Below, piece after piece: positions 26,507 through 35,695 of a DNA stretch of 64,000 nucleotides (within the stretch, counting starts at the first letter, position 1; each line of letters begins with the position of its first letter). Location of the stretch: contig JAFGIN010000089.1 in the NCBI GenBank assembly GCA_016929595.1, forward strand, positions 100,230 to 164,229. Direction: 5' to 3'. Under the pieces are notes generated by a model, which searched no databases, had not been told where the DNA came from, and was given only the letters and a program-made list of their open reading frames with translations. Source of the stretch: Chitinispirillaceae bacterium. GTDB lineage: Bacteria; Fibrobacterota; Chitinivibrionia; Chitinivibrionales; Chitinispirillaceae. The translations under genes were made by a program, and so were the position numbers.

Positions 26507-26767
26507 CCTGCAATGAATAATTAAATCTATTTGAGAGAAGGAAATGAGTTAAGTATATTAGGTATGAAGGCGTTATTATGCAGAGGCCATCTTTTTTGCT
26601 GGTATCTGGTTTCTGTATAAAGAGGAGAATGTTCTGGTAGCGGGTGTTCTGAGCAGAAGCCAGGAAAGCTATCCTTCATGGTTTCCCTGCCTTCAACACA
26701 GGTTAATCTCATATGGTTCAAATTTGCGCAGAAATTTGTATGATGTTGTCTTTAAATCACAAAACTT

Positions 26768-26796
26768 TTGATTTTGGGTGCTGAATCGGTTAAATT
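26768..26796 (+). promoter_or_regulatory. Possible promoter for the Ser/Thr kinase operon
   Basis: TTGATT (26768-26773), a 17-nt spacer, and TAAATT (26791-26796), 42 nt before the kinase ATG. The -10 box is imperfect. Confidence 0.4.
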
Positions 26797-26838
26797 ATAG
26801 GTAAAAAGTTATTACTCTTTTAGAAATATAGCAGGTAC

Positions 26839-28644
26839 ATGGAAGAACTTTTTTCTGAAACAGTTACACTCTCTAGTTTAGAGCCCTTTTCAGAGTTACC
26901 AAATCCGGAGGAACCAAAAACCATCGGGTCTGGTATTGTCACATCTATGCTTGGGAAGGGTGGCGCGGCGGTCATTTATGAGATTTGGAATCCGAAACTG
27001 GAGATTCATCGTGCGGTAAAATTGTGGCGACCGACTCAGGCTGAAAAAGCTATTCAACGTTTTGAAACAGAAATCAAGATTACAGCAAAACTTCATCATC
27101 CAAATATTGTAGAAATTCATGCCGTAGGGGAATGGAACAACCTTCCTTTTATCGAAATTGAGAAAATTGAAGGGTGCAGTATTAAAGAACTGTTAAAGAA
27201 ACACGACGAAGTATTACCAGTTCCTGTTGCTGCTGCTATTGGAATTTTTATATGCAGAGCCTTAACTTATGCGCACAATCATGAATACTCACTGGGTGAT
27301 AAAAAATATAAAGGGGTTGTTCATTGTGATATAAAGCCGGCTAATATTATGATTTCAAACACTGGTATTGTTAAACTTACCGATTTCGGTATTGCACTTC
27401 CATCACACACCCCCGGTACCAATGACAAAAATAAAGTTACAGGATCGCTTCAATACATGGCTCCGGAGCAGTTGTCTTCAGGCGAAATTGATGTTCGGAC
27501 CGATATATTCTCGCTGGGAGTTGTTTTATATGAGTTATTTTCCGGGGCAAAGGCATTTCCAGCATATTCGTTTGAGGAGTTGATAGAAAAAAGAAGAAAT
27601 CACGAATTAGCTTCTATCAGACAATGTACTCCCCGATTACCTTCAAAGGTTGCTGCACTGATTGAAAAATGTATCAAGATCGATCCGGATGATCGGATAC
27701 AGTCGGTTCAGGAAATTATGGCGGAACTGGAAAGCATTTATGCAAATTATTCTTCAGAAGCTCCCAATGTTTTACTAGCCCGGTTTCTTGAAGGTGATAC
27801 CATTTCCTCGAAACCACTGGGGAACAGAAAAATAACTTTTTTAATCAGTGCTTTGATTGCAGTTATAATTACCGGATCGATTCTTCTGTTTTTGATAAGG
27901 CAGGGGGGTGGTACATCTGAAGCAATTGCCACTGGTTTAAGATCGATTATTTCACCTCCTGTTGCCTCCCCCGATACTCAAAAGTTTAAACCCGTGGACT
28001 CTATTCAAACGAAAAGTTTCTATAATACTTCAATGAAACAGAGTTCGAATGGGCAAATGAATGATTCTAACAAAAGTGTCATTCGTACAAATAGAATTAA
28101 AAGCGGTCCTAAAAAAAATGGTGCTCAGACAAATGCCATACCGGTCGCAAGAAGAAAAACCGGTAAATCCACAGAACTGGTCCCTAAAAATCTCTCAATG
28201 AAAACCGTTGGGAAAAAGAGTGCAGAACCAGTGTCAGATAATGATATTCTTGATGAACTCTGGAAACTTGTCCGAAGCAGCGAGTATAAAAATGCTGAAC
28301 GGATGTTCGTAGAGTTTCCAGTTAATGATGCGGAGTTTTTTCTGGCTTACTCAGAATTTCAATTGAAAAAAGGGAACTTTGAGCAAGCTTGGGCTAATGC
28401 GGAAAAAGCAATGCAGAGGCAGGCGAAAAGAATCGACCCGGGAGAAGTTCGGGCCCGTGGATTCTATCTGAAAGCAAAAGCGCTCAGCGAAAATTTCAAT
28501 AAAAATACCGACAGCACTATTGGAAAACAAGCCATGGAAGCATGGTTTGATGTTAAATATCAATACAGGTCGAATACAGGCAGTACCTACTACCTTGATG
28601 CTGACAGGGAAATCCGAAGAATCAGTACAGAACTTCAAAAATGA
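26839..28644 (+). CDS. Membrane-anchored Ser/Thr protein kinase (PknB-like, non-RD)
   Basis: 601 residues. A complete eukaryotic-type kinase domain (about 30-300): glycine loop LGKGGAAVIY (38-47), Lys61 in HRAVKLW, the Glu in the C-helix FETEIK, catalytic loop VHCDIKPANIM (Asp164), DFG at 182-184 and APE at 208-210. The usual Arg before the catalytic Asp is Cys163, making this a non-RD kinase, probably not needing activation-loop phosphorylation. One transmembrane helix (332-353) follows, then a Ser/Thr/Lys-rich linker and a C-terminal helical repeat region (about 460-600, TPR-like: FFLAYSEFQLKKGNFEQAWA), which would lie in the periplasm. Two envelope protein genes follow on the same strand. 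Confidence 0.88.
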   Translation: MEELFSETVTLSSLEPFSELPNPEEPKTIGSGIVTSMLGKGGAAVIYEIWNPKLEIHRAVKLWRPTQAEKAIQRFETEIKITAKLHHPNIVEIHAVGEWNNLPFIEIEKIEGCSIKELLKKHDEVLPVPVAAAIGIFICRALTYAHNHEYSLGDKKYKGVVHCDIKPANIMISNTGIVKLTDFGIALPSHTPGTNDKNKVTGSLQYMAPEQLSSGEIDVRTDIFSLGVVLYELFSGAKAFPAYSFEELIEKRRNHELASIRQCTPRLPSKVAALIEKCIKIDPDDRIQSVQEIMAELESIYANYSSEAPNVLLARFLEGDTISSKPLGNRKITFLISALIAVIITGSILLFLIRQGGGTSEAIATGLRSIISPPVASPDTQKFKPVDSIQTKSFYNTSMKQSSNGQMNDSNKSVIRTNRIKSGPKKNGAQTNAIPVARRKTGKSTELVPKNLSMKTVGKKSAEPVSDNDILDELWKLVRSSEYKNAERMFVEFPVNDAEFFLAYSEFQLKKGNFEQAWANAEKAMQRQAKRIDPGEVRARGFYLKAKALSENFNKNTDSTIGKQAMEAWFDVKYQYRSNTGSTYYLDADREIRRISTELQK

Positions 28645-28674
28645 AGTTGAGTGCATACCATTGATGGAGATTGA

Positions 28675-29610
28675 ATGATTAAATACCCGTTAACACTGGC
28701 TATATTGGCAGTTTTTGTCGTTTCCTCATCCAACGCTCAGATGCTTGATTCCATTAATGATGCAAGGCCCCTGGGCGGTGTATTACCTGAGACCATCGAA
28801 AAATCTGTTTATATTATCACAGGGGATATTTTTATTTCTCCCGGATCCACAGTAAATGTTCAGGCCGGCACAGTATTTCTTTTCAGAGAGTTTACAGGAA
28901 TCCATGTACAGGGTGCTCTTTATGTAAATGGTACGGTTGAGGATCCGGTAGTGTTTACATCTGTAAACGATACCGCTCGTGTCAGGAAGTCTGCGGTACA
29001 AGCGGCACCATTTGACTGGAACGGCATTGATATATATGATGGCGCGCTGGGAACAACGTTTAACCATAGTACAATCCAATATTCGGTCTACGGTATAAGG
29101 TCTCAAACAGAATACCTGAAACTTGAAAATGTTACATTCGCAAATAACGGAAGAGCTGACTTCACTGTAAAAAATGAGCGGAAAGAGGTTACTGTTCCAT
29201 TTTCGTATATCTTTGAGAATAAACCTGTAAAACCCGATACACCTCAAATTGTTAATGATTCTGTAAGTTACGCGGTGGATTCGGTCTTATCGGCAAAACC
29301 ATCAATGGGAGTTGGGCCTGTGAGTGGAAAAAAAGTTAACAGGAGGATGAAAGTATTTTTAAGAGTCACTGGTCTGGCTTTGACACTCGGCGGTGGTGCA
29401 CTTGGTGCTTATTTTGGAGAAGAGTACCTTGATGCGCAGGAGCGTTTTAAAGAATTATCAATTCTTGATGATACAGAAAAGCGAACATACACATCAAATG
29501 ACTGGAATAATGCCAGGGACAAACGGGATCAGTACCTGATTAAGACAGCGGTTTCCGGTGGTATCGGTGTTATCGGTCTTACGTCATTTTTTATATCATT
29601 TGCATTCTGA
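28675..29610 (+). CDS. Envelope protein with beta-helix-like domain and C-terminal hydrophobic segments
   Basis: 311 residues: a signal peptide ending near SSSNAQ, then a repetitive beta-strand region (about 40-170) with GDIFISPGSTVNVQAGTVFL, IHVQGALYVNGTVEDPVVFTS and WNGIDIYDGALGTTFNHSTI, typical of right-handed parallel beta-helix repeats. A spacer of about 60 residues precedes two glycine-rich hydrophobic segments (about 228-247 and 290-311), so the helix domain would be displayed on a membrane anchor. It begins 30 nt after the kinase stop with GGAGATTGA upstream. Its link to the kinase is contextual only; it might be a substrate or a co-regulated surface protein. Confidence 0.75.
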   Translation: MIKYPLTLAILAVFVVSSSNAQMLDSINDARPLGGVLPETIEKSVYIITGDIFISPGSTVNVQAGTVFLFREFTGIHVQGALYVNGTVEDPVVFTSVNDTARVRKSAVQAAPFDWNGIDIYDGALGTTFNHSTIQYSVYGIRSQTEYLKLENVTFANNGRADFTVKNERKEVTVPFSYIFENKPVKPDTPQIVNDSVSYAVDSVLSAKPSMGVGPVSGKKVNRRMKVFLRVTGLALTLGGGALGAYFGEEYLDAQERFKELSILDDTEKRTYTSNDWNNARDKRDQYLIKTAVSGGIGVIGLTSFFISFAF

Positions 29611-29629
29611 TACAGATACAGGTGTTGCT

Positions 29630-32600
29630 ATGAAAGTGTCCAAAAAGTTTTTTTTTGTTCTGGCTATAATACTTTGTCAATGTTATGATCCTGTCAATCC
29701 TTTTCTTGATATCAATGAGAGTGACGTATCAATTATTTATTCCAGCGTAAAAGATGGCGATACTCTGAGCATATTCTCAAGAGAGTCAATTTTCGTTGCA
29801 CCAATTCTCAGGGAACATCTCAATAAATATTCAGTATCGATAGATAGCAATCGGTTATGGAGACCCGGGGTTGATTCTACAATCATCAGCGACTCACTCA
29901 GTGCAGAAGCCAGAAAATTCTGTTTCTCATTTAATTATACCGGGAAGAAGCTGATCACGGTCAGTGCACTGCGAAATGATGGCAAGAGGGCTAGCCATCA
30001 GATTTCTCTTTTCGTGAAATCACCTCTTGAACAGATGGACATTTCTGCGCGGGTCGGAGATACAATCTACTTATCAACACCACCAGTTAAAGATTCTGTT
30101 ACCTATGTCTGGGATCTGAAAAATGGAGAGGTGATCAAAAGTCAAGTTCCCTCTGTCGCTTACAAACTAGAAAAGCCTTTTACTGTATCTCAGGGAGAGC
30201 TTTATGTAACCGATAGTGCTGACAGTACCTGCCGCTCGTCACCGTTTTTATTCTCTCTTGCTGATCCTCAAAATCCTTTTTTGAAATATAATGTTACATC
30301 ATCGAACGTCATCAGTGATACAATAAAGACTGTCGATAATTATTACAATTTAACGGTTACATTATCAGGCACAAAATCTCTTAAAAGTGCTACTGTCAAT
30401 GGTCTGGACTTTAAATTGGACAAATCGGATTCTTCGGGAATGGAGTTCAGCAGGCATATTTCATTGCCGGATACAGGAACGGGTTGTGCTGTTGCTTTGC
30501 ATATAAAATTTGTTGATGGGCTGGGGAGGGAACTCTCAGATACTATATATCTTCAACTCGTTGATAAAATTCTCTCAGTTCTTGAACCTGCCGATTTTGC
30601 AATAGTACATGATTCTGTCCTGCACATTTACGGAATTGTCGGGTCTTCAGTTACAGGATTTGTTTTTGCGACGATAAACGGAGTCGGCGAGCCCGTTGCG
30701 GGAAAACTGGAAAACAGTGTCTGGACTTTCAAACTGAAACTTGCTCCGGGAACAAATTCGATTAAAATTGAGCTTCATCCGGATTCATTAAGATCTGGTT
30801 TACCACTGGCCCATGTGGTGCACACCGTTCAGTATCTTCCTGCGATCATGTTTACCAGCATAAACGATTCAGTTTCCGGGGATACGGTTTTTACCGGTAA
30901 TACCTTTTTTGACTTTCGTATACTTGTTACTGCTCCGTTTCAGATCCGGGATGTTACGATTAACAGTCAATCATTCGATAATGTCAGCTCACAGGGTGTG
31001 AATACGTTTAAGTTGATAAAGTATCTCAGTGGTATCGATCCGCTCAAAGGGGTGCAGCCTGCGGAAATAGAGATTACTTCCGAAAGTGGTCAAAAGTTCA
31101 GACACACATTTTACCTTGTATATGATAAAAACGTCCTTTCAAATTTACCATCATTGGAAATTCTTTCCCCGGTTGATGATACGATATTCACCGGCGAAAG
31201 TACTCTCAGGATTTTCGGTACAATTGGAAATCACCGTCAATACGGGAATCTGTATCTTTTTTTAAATGTCAATGGAGTGTATGCGCCGTTATATTCAATA
31301 CCTAGAGCTGATTCATCGTGGAATCTCAGAGCTGGTTTGACTGAGGGGTGGAACAGGGTTATTGTGTCGGTTTTTGAAGATTCATTGCGCAGTGGTATAA
31401 GTTTGCAGCACGACTCGATACATGTCAGAATGCAGCCATCTTATTCAGATACGGTGAAACCTGTTTTTGTCGTGGTACAGCGAACGGGGCAGAATACGCC
31501 TTTGAAAAACTTTACGTGCGATACAAATGTTCTCGATTTAAAAATCATTGTAAGTGATAACACAGGGGTTAGCAGTGTAAATGTTAATAACACGATTACA
31601 GCTATATCTTCTGATAGTATAAACTTTTTCTGTTCTGTTCCACTTATTCATTCGGGTTCCGGTAATGTAATTGTAATCCGCGCCAGTGACAGAATTGGCA
31701 ACGCAGACAGTGTGACTTATAATATCAAATACAACCGTGACCCGTCTTTTGTGCTTTTACCCGAACCGCAGGTACTCTCTGTTGATACGGTGTATCAATT
31801 CAAGGTGGCAGCTGTTGATCCTGATGGAGATATGCCGGCAATGACAGTAAAAATTGATAAATCTGTTAAAGATACAATCATCTCTATCGCACCGAATGGT
31901 ATTTTTTCCTGGACACCCGCAGTATCCGATACTGGAAGACGGATCTTTACCTATGTAGTAACAGATGGGGAGGGAGAAAAGATAAGTACAGTGTCGATGG
32001 TCGTTGTATTGTCAGAAGCTCAGAATATTCCGGTTGCCTGGAAGACAAAGCCGGAGGAGATAAAAACTTCATTCATAGCCGGTATTGATACAGTGAATCT
32101 TTTGCTTGATTTAGATTCGATCACTGGAAAGAAACCATTCAATTTCAGTGCCGTTATTGGTGATAGTAATGTTGCAATTACTCCGGAAGGGGCATTTTCA
32201 GCTCGTATTATCTGGGTTCCCGATTCTGGGGATATAGGATTAAAAGCGTTAAGTGTATCAGTTACTGATAGTGCAGGATACAGTGATGTTCTGGCGGTAA
32301 CTTTAAAGGTTGCTTCACCATCTCCATTAACACTAAGCTGGAAACCGACAACCGGTTCATTTCTTGAAAAGGACGAAGTCAGGATGATTGCGGCAGTACT
32401 TTCCGAACCTGCTCCATCACAGATTACCGTTTCCTGTATCATCGACTGGTCTCAAACTTTTACCGGCCGTACAGATATAACAATTCCAGATACTTCGTAT
32501 TTGACATTTGTGCCAGGGGCTCTAAGCTGCTCATTGAAGATCAGGATTAATGATGATGATGAAGTTGAGAGTGATGAGCAGTTTGCCATACAGTTCGATT

Positions 32601-33403
32601 TCATGCCATCGTATGTACGTCCGTCAACAGGTGGGAAATTTACAGGGACGATTATTGATGATGATAAGATAAGTTTCAGTTTTTTAACAAGCGGTGTGAC
32701 AGGAAGCGAATCTTTAGGAAGACAGCTTATACCCATTTCATTATCAGGACCATCTCTGGAGGATGTGGTGATTGACTGTGCTGTTAATATTGCCAGCTCA
32801 GCAAAGGAAGCTGATTTTAAAGTGGATACCAGGCGAATCGTTATCCCCGCAGGTATGGTAGCCGCTAATGTGGAAATAACACTTTTAAACGATAACATCA
32901 TTGAAAATGATGAGACGATAGTTCTTGATCTGTCTTCAAAACAGGCGAAGCTGGTCCCTGGTGCCATTACCAGGTTTACCTATTCTATAATCGATGACGA
33001 TTCGACCAGAAGTGAGGTATACTTTTCGGCTCCCGGAAAGGTGACGGTCAATGAGGGAAATGCTGGTGGCACATTGCTTATTGTAAATTTGTCAGAGCAG
33101 CTTGGTGTGCCTTTGACAGTTTACTATACTGTGCAACCTGGTGCTGATGCAACGGAAGGCAGCGATTTTACATTAACTCCATCAGACAGTATACAGTTTA
33201 ATCCTGGAGAGGTTACTAAAACAATTTCGGTACTGCCGATAGACAATACGAGGTTTGAAAGGGATGAGTTGTTTTCACTGGAATTGACTGGTGTGTCAAA
33301 CCCGCTTGCTGCGACAATTGGGAACAGTAACATAATAGAGATAGTAATCATCGATAATGATTCGTTTTTTATCTATCCGGGAATTAATGCCGGAAACAAT
33401 TAA
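29630..33403 (+). CDS. Giant lipoprotein with Ig-like and Calx-beta domains
   Basis: 1257 residues beginning with a lipoprotein signal (KKFFFVLAIILCQC; Cys15 or Cys17 lipidated). The body is a chain of beta-sandwich modules: repeated Ig-like units marked by recurring patterns such as LEILSPVDDTIFTGES, a He_PIG-type unit with APNGIFSWTPAVSDTGRRIF, and three Calx-beta domains near the C-terminus (about 915-1250), each ending in an acidic IIDDD/IIDND loop that in the family binds Ca2+ (e.g. INDDDEVESDEQFA). A role in adhesion or surface structure is likely. The frame is open from 29558, but the ATG at 29630, with AGGTG upstream, starts a normal lipoprotein signal. It ends 14 nt before the amidase gene. 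Confidence 0.82.
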   Translation: MKVSKKFFFVLAIILCQCYDPVNPFLDINESDVSIIYSSVKDGDTLSIFSRESIFVAPILREHLNKYSVSIDSNRLWRPGVDSTIISDSLSAEARKFCFSFNYTGKKLITVSALRNDGKRASHQISLFVKSPLEQMDISARVGDTIYLSTPPVKDSVTYVWDLKNGEVIKSQVPSVAYKLEKPFTVSQGELYVTDSADSTCRSSPFLFSLADPQNPFLKYNVTSSNVISDTIKTVDNYYNLTVTLSGTKSLKSATVNGLDFKLDKSDSSGMEFSRHISLPDTGTGCAVALHIKFVDGLGRELSDTIYLQLVDKILSVLEPADFAIVHDSVLHIYGIVGSSVTGFVFATINGVGEPVAGKLENSVWTFKLKLAPGTNSIKIELHPDSLRSGLPLAHVVHTVQYLPAIMFTSINDSVSGDTVFTGNTFFDFRILVTAPFQIRDVTINSQSFDNVSSQGVNTFKLIKYLSGIDPLKGVQPAEIEITSESGQKFRHTFYLVYDKNVLSNLPSLEILSPVDDTIFTGESTLRIFGTIGNHRQYGNLYLFLNVNGVYAPLYSIPRADSSWNLRAGLTEGWNRVIVSVFEDSLRSGISLQHDSIHVRMQPSYSDTVKPVFVVVQRTGQNTPLKNFTCDTNVLDLKIIVSDNTGVSSVNVNNTITAISSDSINFFCSVPLIHSGSGNVIVIRASDRIGNADSVTYNIKYNRDPSFVLLPEPQVLSVDTVYQFKVAAVDPDGDMPAMTVKIDKSVKDTIISIAPNGIFSWTPAVSDTGRRIFTYVVTDGEGEKISTVSMVVVLSEAQNIPVAWKTKPEEIKTSFIAGIDTVNLLLDLDSITGKKPFNFSAVIGDSNVAITPEGAFSARIIWVPDSGDIGLKALSVSVTDSAGYSDVLAVTLKVASPSPLTLSWKPTTGSFLEKDEVRMIAAVLSEPAPSQITVSCIIDWSQTFTGRTDITIPDTSYLTFVPGALSCSLKIRINDDDEVESDEQFAIQFDFMPSYVRPSTGGKFTGTIIDDDKISFSFLTSGVTGSESLGRQLIPISLSGPSLEDVVIDCAVNIASSAKEADFKVDTRRIVIPAGMVAANVEITLLNDNIIENDETIVLDLSSKQAKLVPGAITRFTYSIIDDDSTRSEVYFSAPGKVTVNEGNAGGTLLIVNLSEQLGVPLTVYYTVQPGADATEGSDFTLTPSDSIQFNPGEVTKTISVLPIDNTRFERDELFSLELTGVSNPLAATIGNSNIIEIVIIDNDSFFIYPGINAGNN

Positions 33404-33417
33404 TTTCTGAGAACTAT

Positions 33418-34254
33418 ATGAAATCATTAAAAATTGCGCTTTGTCAGTTGATACCTGATTATGATGTAAGCAGGTCTGTTGAGGTTGCAACTGGCATGAT
33501 AGAGAAAGCCGCAGAGAATCAGGTTGCACTGGTGGTACTTCCTGAGATGTTCTATCATCCATTTGAATTGTTATCGTTGCGTAAAATAAATGGAAAAGAG
33601 GATGCTATACTGGAGAAATTGTGCGAGTGTGCACGAAATTGTTCTGTGAGTATTTGCACCGGGTCAATGGCTGTGCAGCAGGACGGAAAATTCTTTAACC
33701 GTTCATACCTCATTGATGAGTCTGGAATGGTCAGAATTCACTACGATAAGTGTCATCTCTTCGATGTTAATTTACCGCATCTCAGAACGCGGGAATCATT
33801 GATTTTTACACCCGGTTCCTCTGCGCCGGTAGTCCAGATGGCATTTGGCAAAGTTGGAATAGCAATATGTTATGATATTCGTTTTCCGGAATTTATTCGT
33901 AATTTCGCACTGAAAGGGGTTGAGCTCCTTCTTGTACCGGCGGTATTCAATGATAGTACCGGGCCGGCGCACTGGAGTGTCATGATGCAGGCGCGAGCGA
34001 TCGAAAATCAGATTTTCATTGCCGCCGTTTCACAGGGACGTAACAATAAATCATCATACAGGGCATATGGACATTCTATGGCAGTTTCTCCATGGGGTGA
34101 GATTCTTTGCGAAGCTTCACAGAATGAGGAGATTGTCTATGCCATGCTGAACCATGAAACCCTTGAACAAACACGGAAACGATTACCACTGATGGAGCAT
34201 CGACGGCCAGACCTTTATGATAAGCTGAATTCAGATCTTGCTTTAGTATATTAA
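33418..34254 (+). CDS. Carbon-nitrogen hydrolase (omega-amidase/Nit2-like)
   Basis: 278 residues of the nitrilase superfamily with the Glu-Lys-Cys triad: Glu43 in LPEMF, Lys111 in HYDKCHLFDV, and Cys151 in AICYDIRFPE. The sequence around KCHLFDVNLP and the overall pattern fit the Nit2/omega-amidase branch, which hydrolyses alpha-ketoglutaramate and related amides in the cytoplasm; a nearby role in amine metabolism is not supported by neighbours. Length and start are normal. It is followed 38 nt later by the PspC gene. Confidence 0.88.
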   Translation: MKSLKIALCQLIPDYDVSRSVEVATGMIEKAAENQVALVVLPEMFYHPFELLSLRKINGKEDAILEKLCECARNCSVSICTGSMAVQQDGKFFNRSYLIDESGMVRIHYDKCHLFDVNLPHLRTRESLIFTPGSSAPVVQMAFGKVGIAICYDIRFPEFIRNFALKGVELLLVPAVFNDSTGPAHWSVMMQARAIENQIFIAAVSQGRNNKSSYRAYGHSMAVSPWGEILCEASQNEEIVYAMLNHETLEQTRKRLPLMEHRRPDLYDKLNSDLALVY

Positions 34255-34292
34255 CAGAAGAGATCATTTGTTTTTAGGGAGGATTCTGATTT

Positions 34293-34502
34293 ATGAAAAA
34301 AATCTACAGATTGAAAGAGGGAAAGAAGATTGCAGGGATATGTGCAGGTATTGCTGATATGTATAATTTCGATGTAACCATAGTAAGAATAGTTGTGATA
34401 TTTCTTACCGTTTTAACTCAAATTTTTCCGGGGGTCATTGCATATCTTGCCGGCTGGTATCTCATTCCGGAACGTGAACATCCGGAAAATAAAGAGGTTT
34501 AA
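34293..34502 (+). CDS. PspC-domain small membrane protein
   Basis: 69 residues matching a stand-alone PspC domain: KKIYRLKEGKKIAGICAGIA at the start, then DVTIVRIVVIFLTVLTQIFPGVIAYLAGWYLIPE with one long hydrophobic helix. PspC proteins sense or buffer inner-membrane stress; no other phage-shock gene is present. A GGGAGG ribosome-binding site lies 9 nt upstream of the ATG. Confidence 0.9.
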   Translation: MKKIYRLKEGKKIAGICAGIADMYNFDVTIVRIVVIFLTVLTQIFPGVIAYLAGWYLIPEREHPENKEV

Positions 34503-34514
34503 TCAGGGAATTAT

Positions 34515-35522
34515 ATGGACTTGCTTTTCTGGTTGGTTGCATTTATACTTTGTCTTATCGGGTCGTTTTTTTTTTCCGGAGCAGAGACCGGGTTTGTTTC
34601 CTGGAACCCATTTAAAGTAAGTCATCGTGCCGGTCAGGGAGATCCTCTTGCGAGGATCGCTTTATATCTCCTGAACAATCAGGATAGAGTAATATCTGCA
34701 ACTCTGATAGGGAATAATATTACATTAATCGGTGCCACCTTAACTTTTTGTGAGCTGTTAGAAATTTTTGCTTCTGCGATCTCTTTCGATTTAAAGCTTA
34801 TTCCATCACCAGAATCATGGTTGCTGACACCGGTGATGGTTCTTTTTTGTGAAATGCTGCCCAAATCGCTTTTCAGAACCTATTCTTTTCGTTTAACCAT
34901 GCGTTCGATTCCGTTTTTATTAATTACTTATATATTTACTTATCCCTTCACATGGGTGATCACTCTGATAACAGGTCTTTTTTATAATAATCGCAGAGCG
35001 GTGTCAACAGATGCTTTCACTGCAAAAGTGAGGGAGGAGATGGTGTTGATTGCCGGTGAAGGGAGCAGGCGGGGAACATTGTTTGAATCTGCGGATAAGT
35101 ATATCCGTAGTGTACTGAATTTAAAGGAGCTCTCGGTAGCTGATCTGATGATCGGACTGGATGACATTTCAACCAGGTGTACGACATTAAGACATAATTC
35201 TATAGTCAAGGATTTGAATGCAGGAAGCTTGAAAAATGATGAGGTTATTATTGTTGATGCATCCGGAGTGCCTGTGGGTACTGTAGAACTTACTGAGGTG
35301 ATGAACACTTCTGATACAACTCCTGTTTTCCGTTTCATGAAACCACTCTTAAAAATTAGTAGTTCGGCAAATGTACTTGGAGTTCTCCAGGGTGGGGCTC
35401 AATCTGTATCGAATTATATCTCAATTATCAATGATGAGGGGCTTGTGGCTGGAATTATCGAAAAAACAGCCTTATTCAGGTCTGTATTTGGCGGGCTTGA
35501 AGTAAATTTACAGGACATTTGA
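34515..35522 (+). CDS. DUF21/CNNM-type membrane protein (CorC-like, divergent CBS region)
   Basis: 335 residues. The N-terminal DUF21 module has four hydrophobic helices with the hallmark FFSGAETGFVSWNPFKVSH (about 19-37), seen in CNNM/CorB Mg2+-transport proteins, and EMLPKSLFRTYS around 115. The cytoplasmic half should be a CBS pair, but only a weak match is visible (VADLMIGLDDISTRCTT, then ..IINDEGLVAGIIEKTALFR), and the C-terminal CorC_HlyC domain is missing. It may act in divalent-cation homeostasis. It starts 12 nt after the pspC stop, so co-transcription is likely. Confidence 0.82.
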   Translation: MDLLFWLVAFILCLIGSFFFSGAETGFVSWNPFKVSHRAGQGDPLARIALYLLNNQDRVISATLIGNNITLIGATLTFCELLEIFASAISFDLKLIPSPESWLLTPVMVLFCEMLPKSLFRTYSFRLTMRSIPFLLITYIFTYPFTWVITLITGLFYNNRRAVSTDAFTAKVREEMVLIAGEGSRRGTLFESADKYIRSVLNLKELSVADLMIGLDDISTRCTTLRHNSIVKDLNAGSLKNDEVIIVDASGVPVGTVELTEVMNTSDTTPVFRFMKPLLKISSSANVLGVLQGGAQSVSNYISIINDEGLVAGIIEKTALFRSVFGGLEVNLQDI

Positions 35523-35544
35523 AAAAAAATTTGTATGGTTTGTT

Positions 35545-35579
35545 TAACATATATTAGATTATCTGGATAATATATGTTA
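35545..35579. promoter_or_regulatory. 12-bp AT-rich inverted repeat downstream of the DUF21 gene
   Basis: TAACATATATTA (35545-35556) and its exact complement (35568-35579) surround an 11-nt loop, starting 23 nt after the stop codon. As RNA it would be a 12-bp stem without a T-tract; it may be a processing or end-protection structure, or a protein site. Confidence 0.5.
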
Positions 35580-35608
35580 TAAAAACAATTTAAGCGCATA
35601 ATTTGAAA

Positions 35609-35637
35609 TTGATTTGTTCCGTTATCTATGTTACAAT
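35609..35637 (+). promoter_or_regulatory. Predicted promoter for the M23 peptidase gene
   Basis: TTGATT (35609-35614), a 17-nt spacer and TACAAT (35632-35637) give a good sigma-70-type match about 59 nt before the ATG. Confidence 0.5.
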
Positions 35638-35695
35638 AACTATAGGTATGTTTTGAATGACAGAGAATCGGGCAAAATTTTAAGGAGACTGGTAT

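Larger units (their letters stand above)
26163..26838. other. Long intergenic region with two inverted repeats and a predicted promoter
   Basis: About 680 bases without a supported gene. It contains a 9-bp inverted repeat with a 32-nt spacer (TGAGGTTGA at 26321-26329, complement at 26362-26370), a tight 9-bp hairpin (26480-26506), and a promoter-like pair before the kinase gene (26768-26796). Confidence 0.55.

Noticed and set aside
26527..26721. 64-codon minus-strand open frame in the 680-bp gap
   Set aside because: No motif, no ribosome-binding site, and composition like non-coding DNA.
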